Shown: positions 40,896-52,309 of the stretch, one piece after another
Layout of the letters: each line of letters begins with the position of its first letter
How positions within the stretch are numbered: the stretch's first letter is position 1
Assembly (NCBI GenBank): GCA_021432635.1
Contig: MU270021.1
Coordinates: forward strand, 566,594-630,593
DNA length: 64,000 nucleotides
DNA from: Thozetella sp. PMI_491
Taxonomy: Eukaryota > Ascomycota > Sordariomycetes > Chaetosphaeriales > Chaetosphaeriaceae
Reading direction: 5' to 3'
Notes under the pieces: model-generated
What the model saw: only the letters and a program-made list of their open reading frames with translations
Databases searched by the model: none
What the model was told of the DNA's origin: nothing
Made by a program: the position numbers and the translations under genes

Positions 40896-43687
40896 ATGGC
40901 GCTGTCGAGACTAACGCGACTGCTTCCAGTCCTGCTCTTGGTCGCGGGGCCGGCTATGGTCCTCGGCCAGGCCTCCGTCACGCCGGATGCATCCGATGCC
41001 GACGATGCCTACATCACGCTGCAGACCGCCAACTTCAATCTCAAGCTGGACCGTACCTCACAGGTGCTGCTTTCGCTGCAGCCCAAGACTCAGACATTCG
41101 ACTTTCTGCCGTTTGATCTCATCTCGTACCGCTCGGGTAATGGCACCTACCACTGGGGTGACATCACGGTTCGCTACCGCAATGCCGGCTCGAGCGCGTG
41201 GACGAACGGGGACACCTCGACCGCTCGTCGTGCGGTGAAGGCCGTCTCGACGACGACGTCGGGATCACTGGCCGCCGCGAATATCGGTGCCAGTCTGCCC
41301 ACCGCCGTGGCGGCTACGCTTAACATCACGCGTGAGTGGTCTGAGATTGACGGCGACCTCGCGCTCCAGTTCGCCATCACCAACGTCGGCAAGACTACGG
41401 TAGAGCTTGGAGGCCTAGGATTCCCCGCCGAGTTCAACAGCATCTTTACCAACCGGTCACCTGAGAATACGCAGGCAGTGTGCTCGCTCTCTGATCCGTA
41501 CATCGGACTGCACGGCGGCTTTATCCGTGTCGCCCCGGTGAGCGGTGTAGGCCCAGCGCTGGTGGTGACGCCGGTAGGGAACACTCCGTTTGAAGCCTAT
41601 CGCAATCTCCAGGAGACCTACTTGGATGCCACAGCGTACGGGAGCCAGGTGTTCGAGGGCCTCTACGAATGGCAGGTACTGACTAAAGGGTGGGCGGCAA
41701 GCGAATGGGCTGCTGTCAGTCCGTGGAACACGCCAACCTCACGTAACGTCAGCGCCGGGGAGACGATCAAGGTTGGGGTGCGCTTTTCGGTTGCCAGCTC
41801 AGGTGTCAGGGGTATCGAGGCAGCCGTTGAGAAGACGGGCACACCGGTCGTCCGGGGGATCCCCGGATATGTCCTCCTTAATGACCTCCCTGCTCAGCTT
41901 CTAGTCTCATTGCCACAGGGCCTCACAGTCACCAGCACATCTGTCGCACCGGCTAGTGCCTTGGGCGTGCAAAAGGTGTCGGATACTCTTTACCAGATCA
42001 GCGCCGCCGGCTCGTACTTTGGCCTGGCCAGGCTCACACTTGGCTACTCAGATGGCCGTTCTCAGACCGTACACTACACTGTCAAGAAATCCGGCCCGGA
42101 CACTCTCGCCGACCTCGGGCAATTTCTCACTACGAAGCAATACTTCACGAACACTTCGGATCCATTCGGCCGCGCGCCCTCCGTGATGACCTATGACTAC
42201 CAAGCCAAGCAGATAGTGACCCAGGATGATCGTGTCTGGATCGCGGGTCTCAGTGACGAGGCCGGGGCAGGGTCGTTCCTCTCCGCCGCGATGAAGCAAG
42301 CTGCGCAGCCGAACGCGGACGAGATCAGCCGACTCGAGGCCTTTGTCAGCGGTGTAATGTTCGGCAAGATCCAGAACGCCGACTTCACGGTTCGCAAGAG
42401 CGTATTCTTCTACGAGCCGGCCGCCGTACCTGGTTACACGTACTCTTCCAGCTACACCTGGACGGGGTGGCAGTCGTGGAACAAAGCAGATGCGTACTCG
42501 ACGTCGCGTGCCTACGACTACGTCCACGTTGCCGCGACATATTGGGCTCTCTATCGGGCGGCAAGGGCATATCCAGACCTCTTCAGCCAGCACAAATGGG
42601 ATTGGTACCTAAACCAGGCCTTCCGCACTGTAAATGCTACCATGGTTGCACCAGGAGTAGGCTACGCCGACGTTGGTCTCATGGGCGAGACCGTCTTTGG
42701 AGAATTGCTGAAAGACTTGAACCGGGAGGGCTTGACCGCCAATGCAAAGACACTAGAAGGGCTCATGAAGACCCGTGCGACGGCTTGGAGCACGCAGGCC
42801 GTACCGTTCGGGAGTGAGATGGCCTGGGACTCGACGGGCCAGGAGGGTGTCTACTACTGGACCAAGTAAGAATGGAGCCTCTGTGGGATATGCGTAGAGC
42901 CACGGCGCTAACTCTAGACAGGTACTTCGGGTACAGCGCCATGGCCACAAAAGCACTCAACACGGTGCTTGGGTTCATGCCCACCGTGCCGCATTGGGGA
43001 TGGAATGGAAATGCCCGGCGGTACTGGGACAATCTGTACGGTGGCAAGCTGCGCCGCATCGAGCGGCAGATCCACCACTACGGATCCGGCCTCAATGCCC
43101 TAGTGGCACTCTCGGCCTTCCGCAGCAATCCCGCCGACACGTACCTGCTCCAAATCGGCTACGCCGGGATGAACGGGCCGCTGTCCAACATCAACGCCGA
43201 GGGGTTCGCGTCGGCCTCGTTCCACTCCTGGCCGGACACTCTTGCGTGGGACGCATACAGCGGCGATTACGGCCCCAACTTCCTTGGGCTTGTCCTAGGC
43301 TCCGCAACTTACATTGCCCAAGACCCGGCACTGGGCTTAGTAGCCTACGGAGGCACGTTTTCAGCAGCCAATGGGATGATTTCGGTACAGCCAAAGGATG
43401 CAGTACGACGTAAGGCCTTTGTTGGGCCCGCTGGAGTTTTGCTGAGCGTCGATGCTGGGGTGATCCAGAGCGTTACCTACACTTCGAGCACCCAGAAGAT
43501 CTCGCTTACTCTAGGCCAGCTGGACGGCAAACCCAAAGCATCCTCGGCTATTCTGTGGCTTGACCGTGAGTCGGGGACCAGCAACTACACGATTTCCTCG
43601 CCGGCTGGGACTCCGACTGCAAGAGGTGGGTGGCAGATCTCGCTTGGCACCCAGCCCGTGGTGGTTGAGCTGTCAACAGCTGTTTAA
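40896..43687 (+). CDS. Large secreted protein, DUF5695-like (probable carbohydrate-active)
   Basis: Two exons (40896-42865 and 42922-43687, intron branch site GCTAACTC) give about 911 residues. Signal peptide MALSRLTRLLPVLLLVAGPA. The N-terminal half is beta-rich (ITLQTANFNLKLDRTSQVLL, GTYHWGDITVRYRN). The middle carries SSYTWTGWQSWNKADAYSTS and HVAATYWALYRAARAYPDL. The second exon has MPTVPHWGWNGNARRYWDN and RQIHHYGSGLNALVALSAF, the helical toroid-like repeats of glycosidase-type folds. A beta domain ends the protein. It fits the DUF5695 family, which is found in fungi and bacteria and often annotated as glycoside hydrolase-like. Substrate and catalysis are not established by the sequence. 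N-glycosylation sites (NGT, NIT, NRS, NVS, NTS, NAT) support secretion. Confidence 0.82.
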
Positions 43688-43860
43688 TACAGATGATAAC
43701 TGCAATTCATCTCATCAATGTACATATCCGGCCATATCGTTAAATATATTAGGTATATATTGCTATTTGTGGAGTCTATTCCTCTCGTTTCGCCAGTACA
43801 GTGACGTCAAGAGGGCAAGAAACAAATGGGATGACAAAGCCGAATGATCGCCAGCTCGTA

Positions 43861-46734
43861 TCATTCCAGCACGATGGGGTTATTTTGGCTCACGCCAAGT
43901 ATACCGCCTGGCGAATCCAATGGAATATTTTGGATGTCCTTAAGTATTGCCATATCAGACTCGACTAAGTTCCTGTTGTGCAGGCTCTGCGACCGTTCTG
44001 AGAGCGACAGAGCTGCATTGTTCCGCTCTGCCAGCTCGTTATCGCAGCCCAGGACGCTCACACCGAAGAGTCGGGCACAGCGAGCCCATTGTGTGGAGGA
44101 TTCGTTCTCGTTCCAGCATGCGGCCCCGTGTTGCTGCTTTGCGTGGTCTAGCATCTGCTCTATGGGGTCCTTTTGTCGGAAGGTGACCAAATGGATGCGG
44201 CATATGAAGATATACCAGTCTTGCGAGGCAGGTCTGCCCGGGCCTGGATAAATCTTATGTCTTGTGGCTCCATTTCTGTATACATCGGCATACTGAACGG
44301 TCATCGTTGACTCCCGGCCCTTGGCTCTCTTGTTCGGCGACAGCGAGACACCGGTGTCATCGGTCTCAGTCCCGCCTCGAGAACGTTTGCAGAGAGTGCT
44401 GTGCGCATTCTGCTTCAAGTCACCCGGCTCTCCTTTAATATCGGTTCCTGCTACCGCATCGTTAGCACTGGTAGAGCCCGCCGGTGACCCCTGGGAACGA
44501 CTATTAGTGGTTGGTGTGCTGACGCACGGCGGGGAATCGAGCGGCGCAACGACGATTGTGGATGGCGAATATGATCGATCTACCTGGACTGAATTTGGCA
44601 CTGTCAATGTCGACGGGGATGGCACGCCTCTATGAGGGTACGGTCCAGTGGGCCCAGCTGTGATCTCGCTGCAGACCGAGTTTTCCGGTACTTGCAATGG
44701 CGTATACCAGCCTTGATGGTAACAAGAAGGACCTAGTGGAGTTGCCGGCCACTCAGCGCCTTCTGAACTATGAGGGGGGAACTCGCGGTGGATAGGTGGC
44801 GTTGGAAGTATTTCGCCTCGCGCTGTAGGGAACGATAGTCAGTTAGAAGGAATAATTGTTGAGATACTACCATTACCACAGACCAACGTACCAGTGACCT
44901 GGCTTCCCTCTGTAGCAAGTCTCCTTTGCAGCGGACACCAGAATGTCAGCAATGCCATCGCTTCCGCCCTGCCGACATCATTTTCTTGCTCAGGGCTACT
45001 AAGGTCCAGCACTCTCAAATTGCTGACAGGTATCCAGTCAAAATGCTCGCCCTCCTCGGGTATCGTGAATATCTCAGATCCAGTTGGGATGGGCACCTTT
45101 TCGCTGAGGTACAGAACCGGAAATAGGCGCTTTTCAACCAATGGTCCGTTATCTTCGTAGCCTGGCCGCCACGAAGTGAAGTTGATCACGCATTCTGGCG
45201 GCGGGATCGTACCAAGGGGCGTCTTCGTGCGGGCAATATCCCAAGTCAGCACCAAGACAGCGTGCCACATCTTGGTTCTGGGGGATAAGGCACGGTATAT
45301 GTTGACGAGGTTGGGATTCGAGACTCCCTCAAACTGGAATCGAGGACTATATCCTTTGCTTGCGTTAGAGAGCGGCCCACGAGGCAATGAGCTGGGCGAA
45401 CGGGGCTCATAGATACCTTCAGCGAAAGGGTGAGGCGACTGCGAGCTTGCCAGGACCATATCTGATACCTCGCCGTTGTATTGCTCCATCCTCGCTACAG
45501 TGCAATTCGAGACCTGCCTGGCAAATAGCCTATATACTTCCGCCCTGGCGTCATCGACTGATAAAGGAGGAAGTTCGTGTTCGCTGAGATGCTCCCAAGC
45601 GGCGTGTAGGTTCTCTTCAAATGCTCGGTTGTGTTTGTCGCAATTAAGGATATAGAATACATGTCCTTCTTGGAGAGTGGGATTGGGCAGCTGGAAGATC
45701 CTATGCCGAATTCCATTGCTCTCTAGAAGTTGGTATAGTTCATCCCAGGTTACTGGCGGCTGCCGCATTATCGATCCTTCGGCAGGCCCTGTCGGTGTAG
45801 TACTGTGGTCTCTATTCGTGGTAGTGAGCTGGTGATTCTGGCTGCTAGCTGAAGACGTGGCTGGCGCATTCCCGCTGGCATTCGAATAATGGTATTCTGT
45901 TGGAGAAGCCAACGGTGTCGCGCAGACAGCTAGCGGTATAGGTTGTTGGATGCCTCCTTCCTGGGCAACCTGGTCATTTAACCTGCGCTCCATTTCTTCT
46001 CCAACTTGTGCTACTAATGTTTGTGGGCCTTCATCCCGGTTCGATCTTGGCTGTGATCCAAGGAAGCCATCATATCCTTGTGAAGGAGGAGGCGTATCTG
46101 ATGCGGGACTAGGCTGTTGTGTGTCGGGGATAAATGCTTGTGCATCCTCATCGTCGGATTCCTTAATTCATTAGATAGCCGTAAGATGTAATGAGGCTAA
46201 CTATGGCTCAGTGGCGAGCATGACAGATGTACTTACAACTAAATTGCCCTGAATGTAATGTTCAAGGTCTTGCTGAAGACGTTTCGCATACTCAATCTTT
46301 CTATCCCTCATACGCGCTTTTGTTGCGACAATGTTTGTGGAGATTTCTTCGATTCGTCTGGCCTGTCTAGTGTTCGCACCTCGAACTTCGGCTTTGTGAT
46401 TGTTATCTTCGGACGCTCTTGAATTTCTGTTGGCATCTAGTTCTTCTAGTGCCAGTCGCAGGGAATCCTTTACTATTCGAAGGGACTCCTCTAGCATAGT
46501 GATCTTCTGTTGTATAGCTTCACGCTGGGTGTCAAGACGATGGTTTTCTTCATTATGCCGAGCGTCAAGATTCGCAAGCGTCTGCTTGGTCTCATCCCCG
46601 AGATTATTGTATTCCTTTTGGAGTTCTTTCCTTTGATTTGAGAGACGGATATATTCTTCGTCCCACGAATGGTTCACAGCCTCCTGGAACTTGGGATGCC
46701 GGGGTCCAGTGTCAGCTCGGGGTTCGGTAGCCAT
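43861..46734 (-). CDS. Large coiled-coil protein with two Cys/His modules (divergent pair, member A)
   Basis: Three exons (46237-46734, 44892-46161, 43861-44822), all in phase, give about 909 residues. Exon 1 is a long coiled coil (ELQKEYNNLGDETKQTLANL to LEELDANRN). Two copies of a 60-residue module follow: one near residues 335-395 (FYILNCDKHNRAFE to NCTVARMEQYN) and one near 792-858 (WYIFICRIHLVTFR to LGCDNELAERNN). Between them, near 447-567, is a domain with MWHAVLVLTW, RLFPVLYL and FDWIPVSNLRVLDL. Both kinds of domain also occur in the divergent gene at 47452-49275. The rest is Ser/Pro/Thr-rich and disordered, with a basic PNKRAKG patch. No known enzyme motif. Likely nuclear. The ATG at 46734 follows a CTC and is the first ATG in frame. 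Confidence 0.8.
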
Positions 46735-47451
46735 GAGTGGCAAGGGCGATCAACGAGGTAATCAGAGTAAGGTGAGAAAACAAGGCAGTATGTTCATGAA
46801 ATGGATGTAGTTGTAGCGGCGGAAGATGTGGGTAGGGTGCTAGGGGTACAGATTGCTGAGCAAGTATATGAACGCCGAGGTGAATAAAGGAGTAGAATAA
46901 AAGAAGCTGAGGTGGGGAAGAGTTTGCGAGCGAGGGCCCGAAGCATTAGCATGGAATCAAGCGCCCATGAGCTGCAGCCATGAATAATGATAGGATGGTG
47001 GGGACTGTCGAGACCAAGTGCTTAATTTATTGCCTTCCAGCTGCGACCAAAGGGGGGGTAGGGGAGGGGGCGAGGGGGCGATCCACCACCCCTGCCCTGT
47101 CGCAATCTGCATGCACTGTACTGGAAGGAGGGTACTGTACCTCTGCTGTCGAACAAATGCAAAGGAAAAATAAGTCAACAATGCCGACGCTGGTGCTCAC
47201 AGCCCGAACCCTCCCCGGGAAAGCCACTCGAGACCCCGTGCACCCCACGTTCTGTCTCGGCTCCTGGCCTCTTCACTATGGCCAACCATGGTTGCCCAGG
47301 GAAGTGAGGAGCAGTGGCCACCCACCACATTTTAATATCAAGCAGAGGGGGTGTACTAGCTGCTTTCGCTCACTATCCCTCACCCACGACTTTCACCTTT
47401 ACCCACACTCGCTCGCTGCTCCATTCCGTTCCTCTCTCATGGAGAGCATTT
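46735..47451. promoter_or_regulatory. Shared divergent promoter of the coiled-coil/Cys-His gene pair
   Basis: About 0.7 kb separates the two starts. The right part has a pyrimidine-rich leader (CCTCACCCACGACTTTCACC-like) before the + gene, and an upstream reading frame at 47439-47513 that overlaps its start in another frame. There are CA/GT-rich words and a CCCCCTCGCCCCC-like stretch (minus strand, near 47060), but I cannot name operators. Confidence 0.4.
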
Positions 47452-47513
47452 ATGGGTATGGATTGGCTCGCAAGAGATGCTGTGCCTGCGAACAACAACC
47501 AGATCGAAGATAA
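47439..47513 (+). promoter_or_regulatory. Upstream reading frame overlapping the start of the + member
   Basis: ATG at 47439, 24 codons, stop at 47511-47513, in a different frame from the main start at 47452. Ribosomes that use it would read through the main start, so it probably lowers or tunes synthesis of the coiled-coil/Cys-His protein. Confidence 0.45.
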
Positions 47514-49275
47514 CCCCAACTATGCCCACCACACACGGCCATGTCACCGTGCTTCTCTAGATGGAGTGGCACCGGATCACATATCCCTTCAGCACAAGCT
47601 AGAGCAGTACCAAGCCTTCCATCAGGTTCTCCGATCTCTAGAGGACGATGCCCAAGATGAAATTAATGCTATCATGGCCAAGCTCAAATCTGAGCTCCAA
47701 AAGCAGCCATGTGACGAAGACAGTGTGAGAGCTCTGAAGCAAGAGCTCCATAGTCAGCGTGTCTTTCTACGAGGATTCGGCCCTCGCTTGGATGATTTGC
47801 AGCGCGATATAACGATTGTTGAACGCGACCTGAGACGCGCCCGCCCGTCTACGTCCGAATCAGATGACATCTTCAAGCAAGAGCCGGGTATGGATATAGT
47901 CGAGATACAGAGTCGAGTGAGTTTCCGAAGCAGTCTTCTAGTCTGTGAATCTCTTGCTAAGTTGCCCGGCTTGTAGTCGCAGTATGTTGGGACCAGCCCA
48001 CTTCTTCCTACCAACCCTGTGTCACTCCAGGAGCTGCACTCATTGTCGGCCCAGCCGCCACAGATGGATCGGTTGGATCGAGCTACAATGCAGCTTCGAA
48101 CCCCGGAGAGCCCAGATCTGGGTTTTCTAGAAGGATTGTTCTCAACCATGTGTACACCACAGCCATCTACACCTCCGTCGGTGGAAACAGCCTGCGCACT
48201 ACCAGACCCTCTTGACTCCGAACATAGGGCCCAGAGGCCTGGATCATCGCCCGGAATCGAATTTGATGTGCTCTTTCAAAACGGAAAGGCTGAGGAGAAG
48301 CACCAAATAATCGAGTTCCCGCGCGCCAGCGAACGATGGTACATTTTGAAGTGTGAGAGTCCCGACCATACTCGCCACTTCGGGGAGAAAGAGCTTCTCT
48401 CGTGCGCTCGCTTCCACGCAAGGCACAAGCACAGCATTGAGCTATTAGGGCTAACAGATAGCATCATTGTGCAACGATTTGGGCAACGTGTTTTGAATTG
48501 CACCGAGAACAAGGCAGATAGAAACAACTATAGCTTTCTGGCGGCTCTTTTGAAGGGCTATGTACCCAAGGGTGAGCCGGAGAACATCACGAAAGAGAGA
48601 CTTTGGGGATATGGAAAGGGGGAAATCGAAGAGCGGATGAGGGTGATCGAAGAGCGGCTGAGGCTACAACGCGACTCCCCACCGCCCCGGCGGCGGAGAC
48701 ATCCACCCAAGCCTTTCATACCGGCGGAGGAGCCTCCACGAAAACGAGCGCGGAAGGAGAAAAGACCCCCCGCTCCTTGCAGTCCTGCTCCACCCCAGCC
48801 GAGCAGGAAGGCCAACAATCCCCGAGTCAACCAAGTCTACTGCGCCCGGATACGAGATACCTGGCACGCCATACTGGTGCTGACCGTGCCGGGTCGCGAG
48901 ACAGCGGGAACCCAGGCGAGGCTGAGACAAGACGCGTGCCTGAGAGCGCGAATGCCCGCGGATGGCTTCCGGATCAACGCTGAGGTGGGAAGTATTGACA
49001 GGGAAGGGGTCGAGGCAGAACGGAGATTCCCCGTCCTTTGGTTTGACCTCTCTGCCACCCCTGTCTCCGAGGACCTAAGAGCCCCTGGCTGGGAAACTGA
49101 GAAATACGATTGGCTCTCAGCCGACGATATCTGGGAGCTGGACACGTCACTCACCACCGTAGTTGGTCTTTCTGCTGTCCAGCAGCGTTTGAGGGAGGGA
49201 CTGACACATCTCTCTCCTGGGAGTGGGGACAACGCCCAGGTCGCGTCCTTGGCGACCCGGCCGACCCTTGGCTAG
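47452..49275 (+). CDS. Coiled-coil protein with one Cys/His module (divergent pair, member B)
   Basis: Two exons (47452-47916 and 47977-49275) give about 587 residues. Residues 40-140 form a coiled coil (LEDDAQDEINAIMAKLKSEL, DLQRDITIVERDLRRAR). A Cys/His module covers about 276-339 (WYILKCESPDHTRHFG to FGQRVLNCTENKADRNN). A basic Pro/Arg region with likely nuclear signals follows (PPRRRRHPP, RKRARKEKR, about 390-420). The last domain, about 435-545, has TWHAILVLTV, RRFPVLWFDL and YDWLSADDIWELD, and is the counterpart of the domain near residues 447-567 of the divergent gene. Both proteins therefore have coiled coil, Cys/His module and this domain in order. The acceptor TAG at 47975-47976 was chosen. 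CAG six bases later is equally in frame. Function unknown. Confidence 0.8.
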
Positions 49276-50158
49276 GGCGGCTGCCTTGCCGCTTACACCG
49301 TCCGCCTGCCTCTGGGCGGACTATCGCAACATCGGGTTCTACCCACCCGGAGAGTGGTCCGCCCACGCACCGTCCTTGCCGTAGTATAGAATAATTGCCT
49401 GATGTACAGAGTAGCATCCGCGGCTTCCTTCGATCGTCGCGGCATCCCCGAAGTATCCACACACCAGTCTTCTCTGCATTAGTGACTGATTGTGAGGTTG
49501 TAGCTAGGTACATAGGGTGGAGACCGAAACAAGGTATTGCAGGTACGCAGCGGCGAGCCCATCGACGAGCTCCCCTCTCCGCGTCGGCAGCGGGAATACT
49601 ACCCGGAAACAGTCCATCCTTCATGTGTGCGTTCGCGGCAAGAGATTGCAGGCTGTCGATTCCTTCTCGTGGGGTGCTGCTGGGGTGCAAAGCACTATAC
49701 GGCGATGCAGGCCAGCGGCTGGTGTAACACAACGCCCGGCGCAGGCGCGGGCGCATGAAGAAATTTGCCAACTGTTTTTTCTCGTGACCCGAAACCCCGA
49801 ACCCTTGCTCCGCGCCCTTCCTGACGCAGGGAATAGGCGACGATCGCGTCGGAAAGGGAGTGCAGGATCGAGAGACGAAAATTTTTTCCTCTTCAGCTTC
49901 CCCACCGCTTGTGTGGTTTCACAGAGGTGTGAGTGGCCGGGGCGTGGTTAGGATAGAGTTGACGAAGGATCGCGTTTAGTTTGGGACTTGGGCAGACCCC
50001 CCTTGTGGCCCTCCGTGCACACCGTCACCCCACACGAGGTGGCCGGGATCACCGTTTATAGTAAAAAGCATGGTCGGCATGAGATAGCAGCCATAACTTC
50101 CTGCAGCCACAAGCCACGGACGCTTCATTATGCCAGGTGACTTGTCACTCCCTGCCTC

Positions 50159-50209
50159 TTCTCTCCTCTTCGCTCCCCTTCTCTCCTCTTTGCTCCTCTT
50201 CTCTCTTCC
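50159..50209 (+). repeat. 20-nt pyrimidine-rich tandem repeat
   Basis: The unit ttctctcctcttcgctcccc at 50159-50178 is followed by a copy with three changes (50179-50198) and a shorter third copy. It is a strand-asymmetric CT tract. Such tracts can form triplex-type structure or be promoter elements, but nothing shows which here. Confidence 0.75.
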
Positions 50210-51616
50210 ACACCCTCCCCGGCCAAATTGGGACGATAGGTGGATCTCGGTGCGGGGAGCTGAAGACCGAAGCACGAGAGAGCGAGACTCGTGGGTAGCC
50301 ACGGGTTAGGGTCGTCCCGACAGTTTGGTAAATAAGATATCCAGGTTTAGCATCCTGCGCTCAGCCCTCAGATGTTCTGCAATGATCTGAGCGGGCAGAC
50401 CAAGTCCGCCGTTGATCCGTGCGTAGCAAGACAGATTCCTTCGGGTCTCGGCCATGGTGTATCATGTACTGTACAGAGCAGCGTTGCAATCAACGTTTAT
50501 CCACATCAGCTCATTTCATTATGGAACAAGGCGGCATCTGCACGCTGCTCGGTTCGAACATGCGAAGATCTTGGCAAGCCAATAGTCGTCCTAAAGATCA
50601 TCTCGGCAATGTCTCCGTGCTAATTGTTGGATTGTCCGTGCAAAGAGAAAATGAGAGGTCGGAGTGAAACCAACAGACGGCACCCAGCTCAAGTCTCCAC
50701 AACTCGGCCGAAACGAATCGCTGTCATGGGTCCAGGCCGCCGTATGGCGCAACAATGGAGTGACCCTGGAAGGCCGGCACATCCTGCTGGCCAGACCTTG
50801 CGCAGCCCTATCGGCCTGTCACCTAGCACCGATGCTGTGCCAGACAGGGGCTTTGCATAGGGATGGGCCACTAGCTCAGAAGTCCGTTCTGCAACGGGAA
50901 AGAAAAGACGCCTTCGTAAGGTAATGCTCTTTGCAATAGGGGCTGGGTCAAGCGAGGTGTGGTGGAGACTCACTATGTTGTCGGATGTACATCGAACGCA
51001 GCCGAGTGTGTTGTGGCATTTATCGCGACACGGTCGCGCTCGATATCGCGTCAACATCAACGCACACTTATTATCCCAGCCACCTCGTTTTACTTTGCGT
51101 TGCTGCGTGGGTCCCGTGTCGCAGCTTTCGAGTCTTGCCATCCAATCGACACGGATGCCCGCAGATGAGTTTCGCTCCTCGGGAGGCAGCGATCAAGGTA
51201 CACACATTGGCATATCAATTGGGGACGGGCCATTCCCTAAACACTAACATTGGCTTTTCAGGGCGCCAGCGTCGTCCTGTGGAGAATTCGCGGTATTGGA
51301 TGAGTTCAGGGACTTATAGTTCCTGAGCTGTGTTGTCCCTAAACGCGGCTGCCAAGCCACGTGCTTCTTCCATATTTACAGAGCATCGAAGGAGAGTTCG
51401 AAGCCCGAAGTACACTCGATACCTGTTAGTCAGATACCGGTCCCTCACGTTAATGTGGCGCCAGCTGTGTGAAAAGACTAACAGCTCGGGCTTTACAGGA
51501 TCATATGCCGCTCAATCTCCGCCTCTCCGCGGAAAACATCGAATAGTTCTACTGCCCTTACCAGCGCAATCAGACTCCATAGCAGATCATATCCTCCAAC
51601 TCCACTCCTCTGCTGT

Positions 51617-51903
51617 GACCATGGGTGCTCGCCATCCTCGTGGAACTCGCCAACCATCTCCATCATGACTTGGCTTTCCTCTATGAGATGAGGTGCGTGG
51701 AGGTCGCCAAGTTTGTCTCCCAGCTTCCCCAGTTGGCAGAAGATGAAGAAGACCGGCCAGTCTGGCGCGAATAGTTAGTTAAGGTCGCGGATCTTGTCGT
51801 CAAGCTAGGCTTGCCTCTTCCAGCCGCAACGACCGCCCGTCGAAGCGACATCGTCCACCGCACTCGTCTTACTCTTCTCCGCCTCCACGTCAGTGAACTT
51901 TAG
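51617..51903 (+). pseudogene. Decayed coding remnant, family unknown
   Basis: One frame reads PWVLAILVELANHLHHDLAF, then CVEVAKFVSQLPQLAEDEED, with an in-frame TAG at 51772-51774. It then continues as LVKVADLVVKLGLPLPAATT and ends at TAG 51901-51903. The composition is protein-like on both sides of the stop. There is no start ATG and no splice sites that would rescue it. I do not recognise the family. Confidence 0.25.
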
Positions 51904-52309
51904 GCCACAATTCTACTCGCCATTACTATAGCAGACTTCTATACCCGTTGATATAGCGCCGACCTTGAAACTCGAATCCATTATCGCCTAGAATAATGAC
52001 TAGATGGTGTATATAGAAACCGACGAAGCCAACGATCTTCTACGCAGGAAAGAATTGCAGTCCAAGTTAAAAGAGCGTCGTATATAAAGGGGAAGAACTA
52101 CTGCTAGGAACCAGCCAGGTCCAACTCGATCCCATGAGAATGACTTGTCTTCCTCCCCCAAAGAATAGAATATGTACGAGCAACAAGCTCCACGGCCATC
52201 ATGCTGCATACTAAGCCCCTATATGCACTAGGTGTTTGCTTCCTTACCCTCCACTAGCTCAGTCAGCCCCTGAGGCATGGGGCTTAGAGAGAGCAACACG
52301 TGAATCTCT

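Larger units (their letters stand above)
49276..52309. other. Intergenic, 3 kb, with repeat and decayed coding remnant
   Basis: No intact gene. It holds a pyrimidine-rich 20-nt repeat (50159-50209) and a coding-like remnant (51617-51903), each listed separately. Frames such as 49151-49771 (-) and 49976-50302 (-) show no family pattern. Confidence 0.45.
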
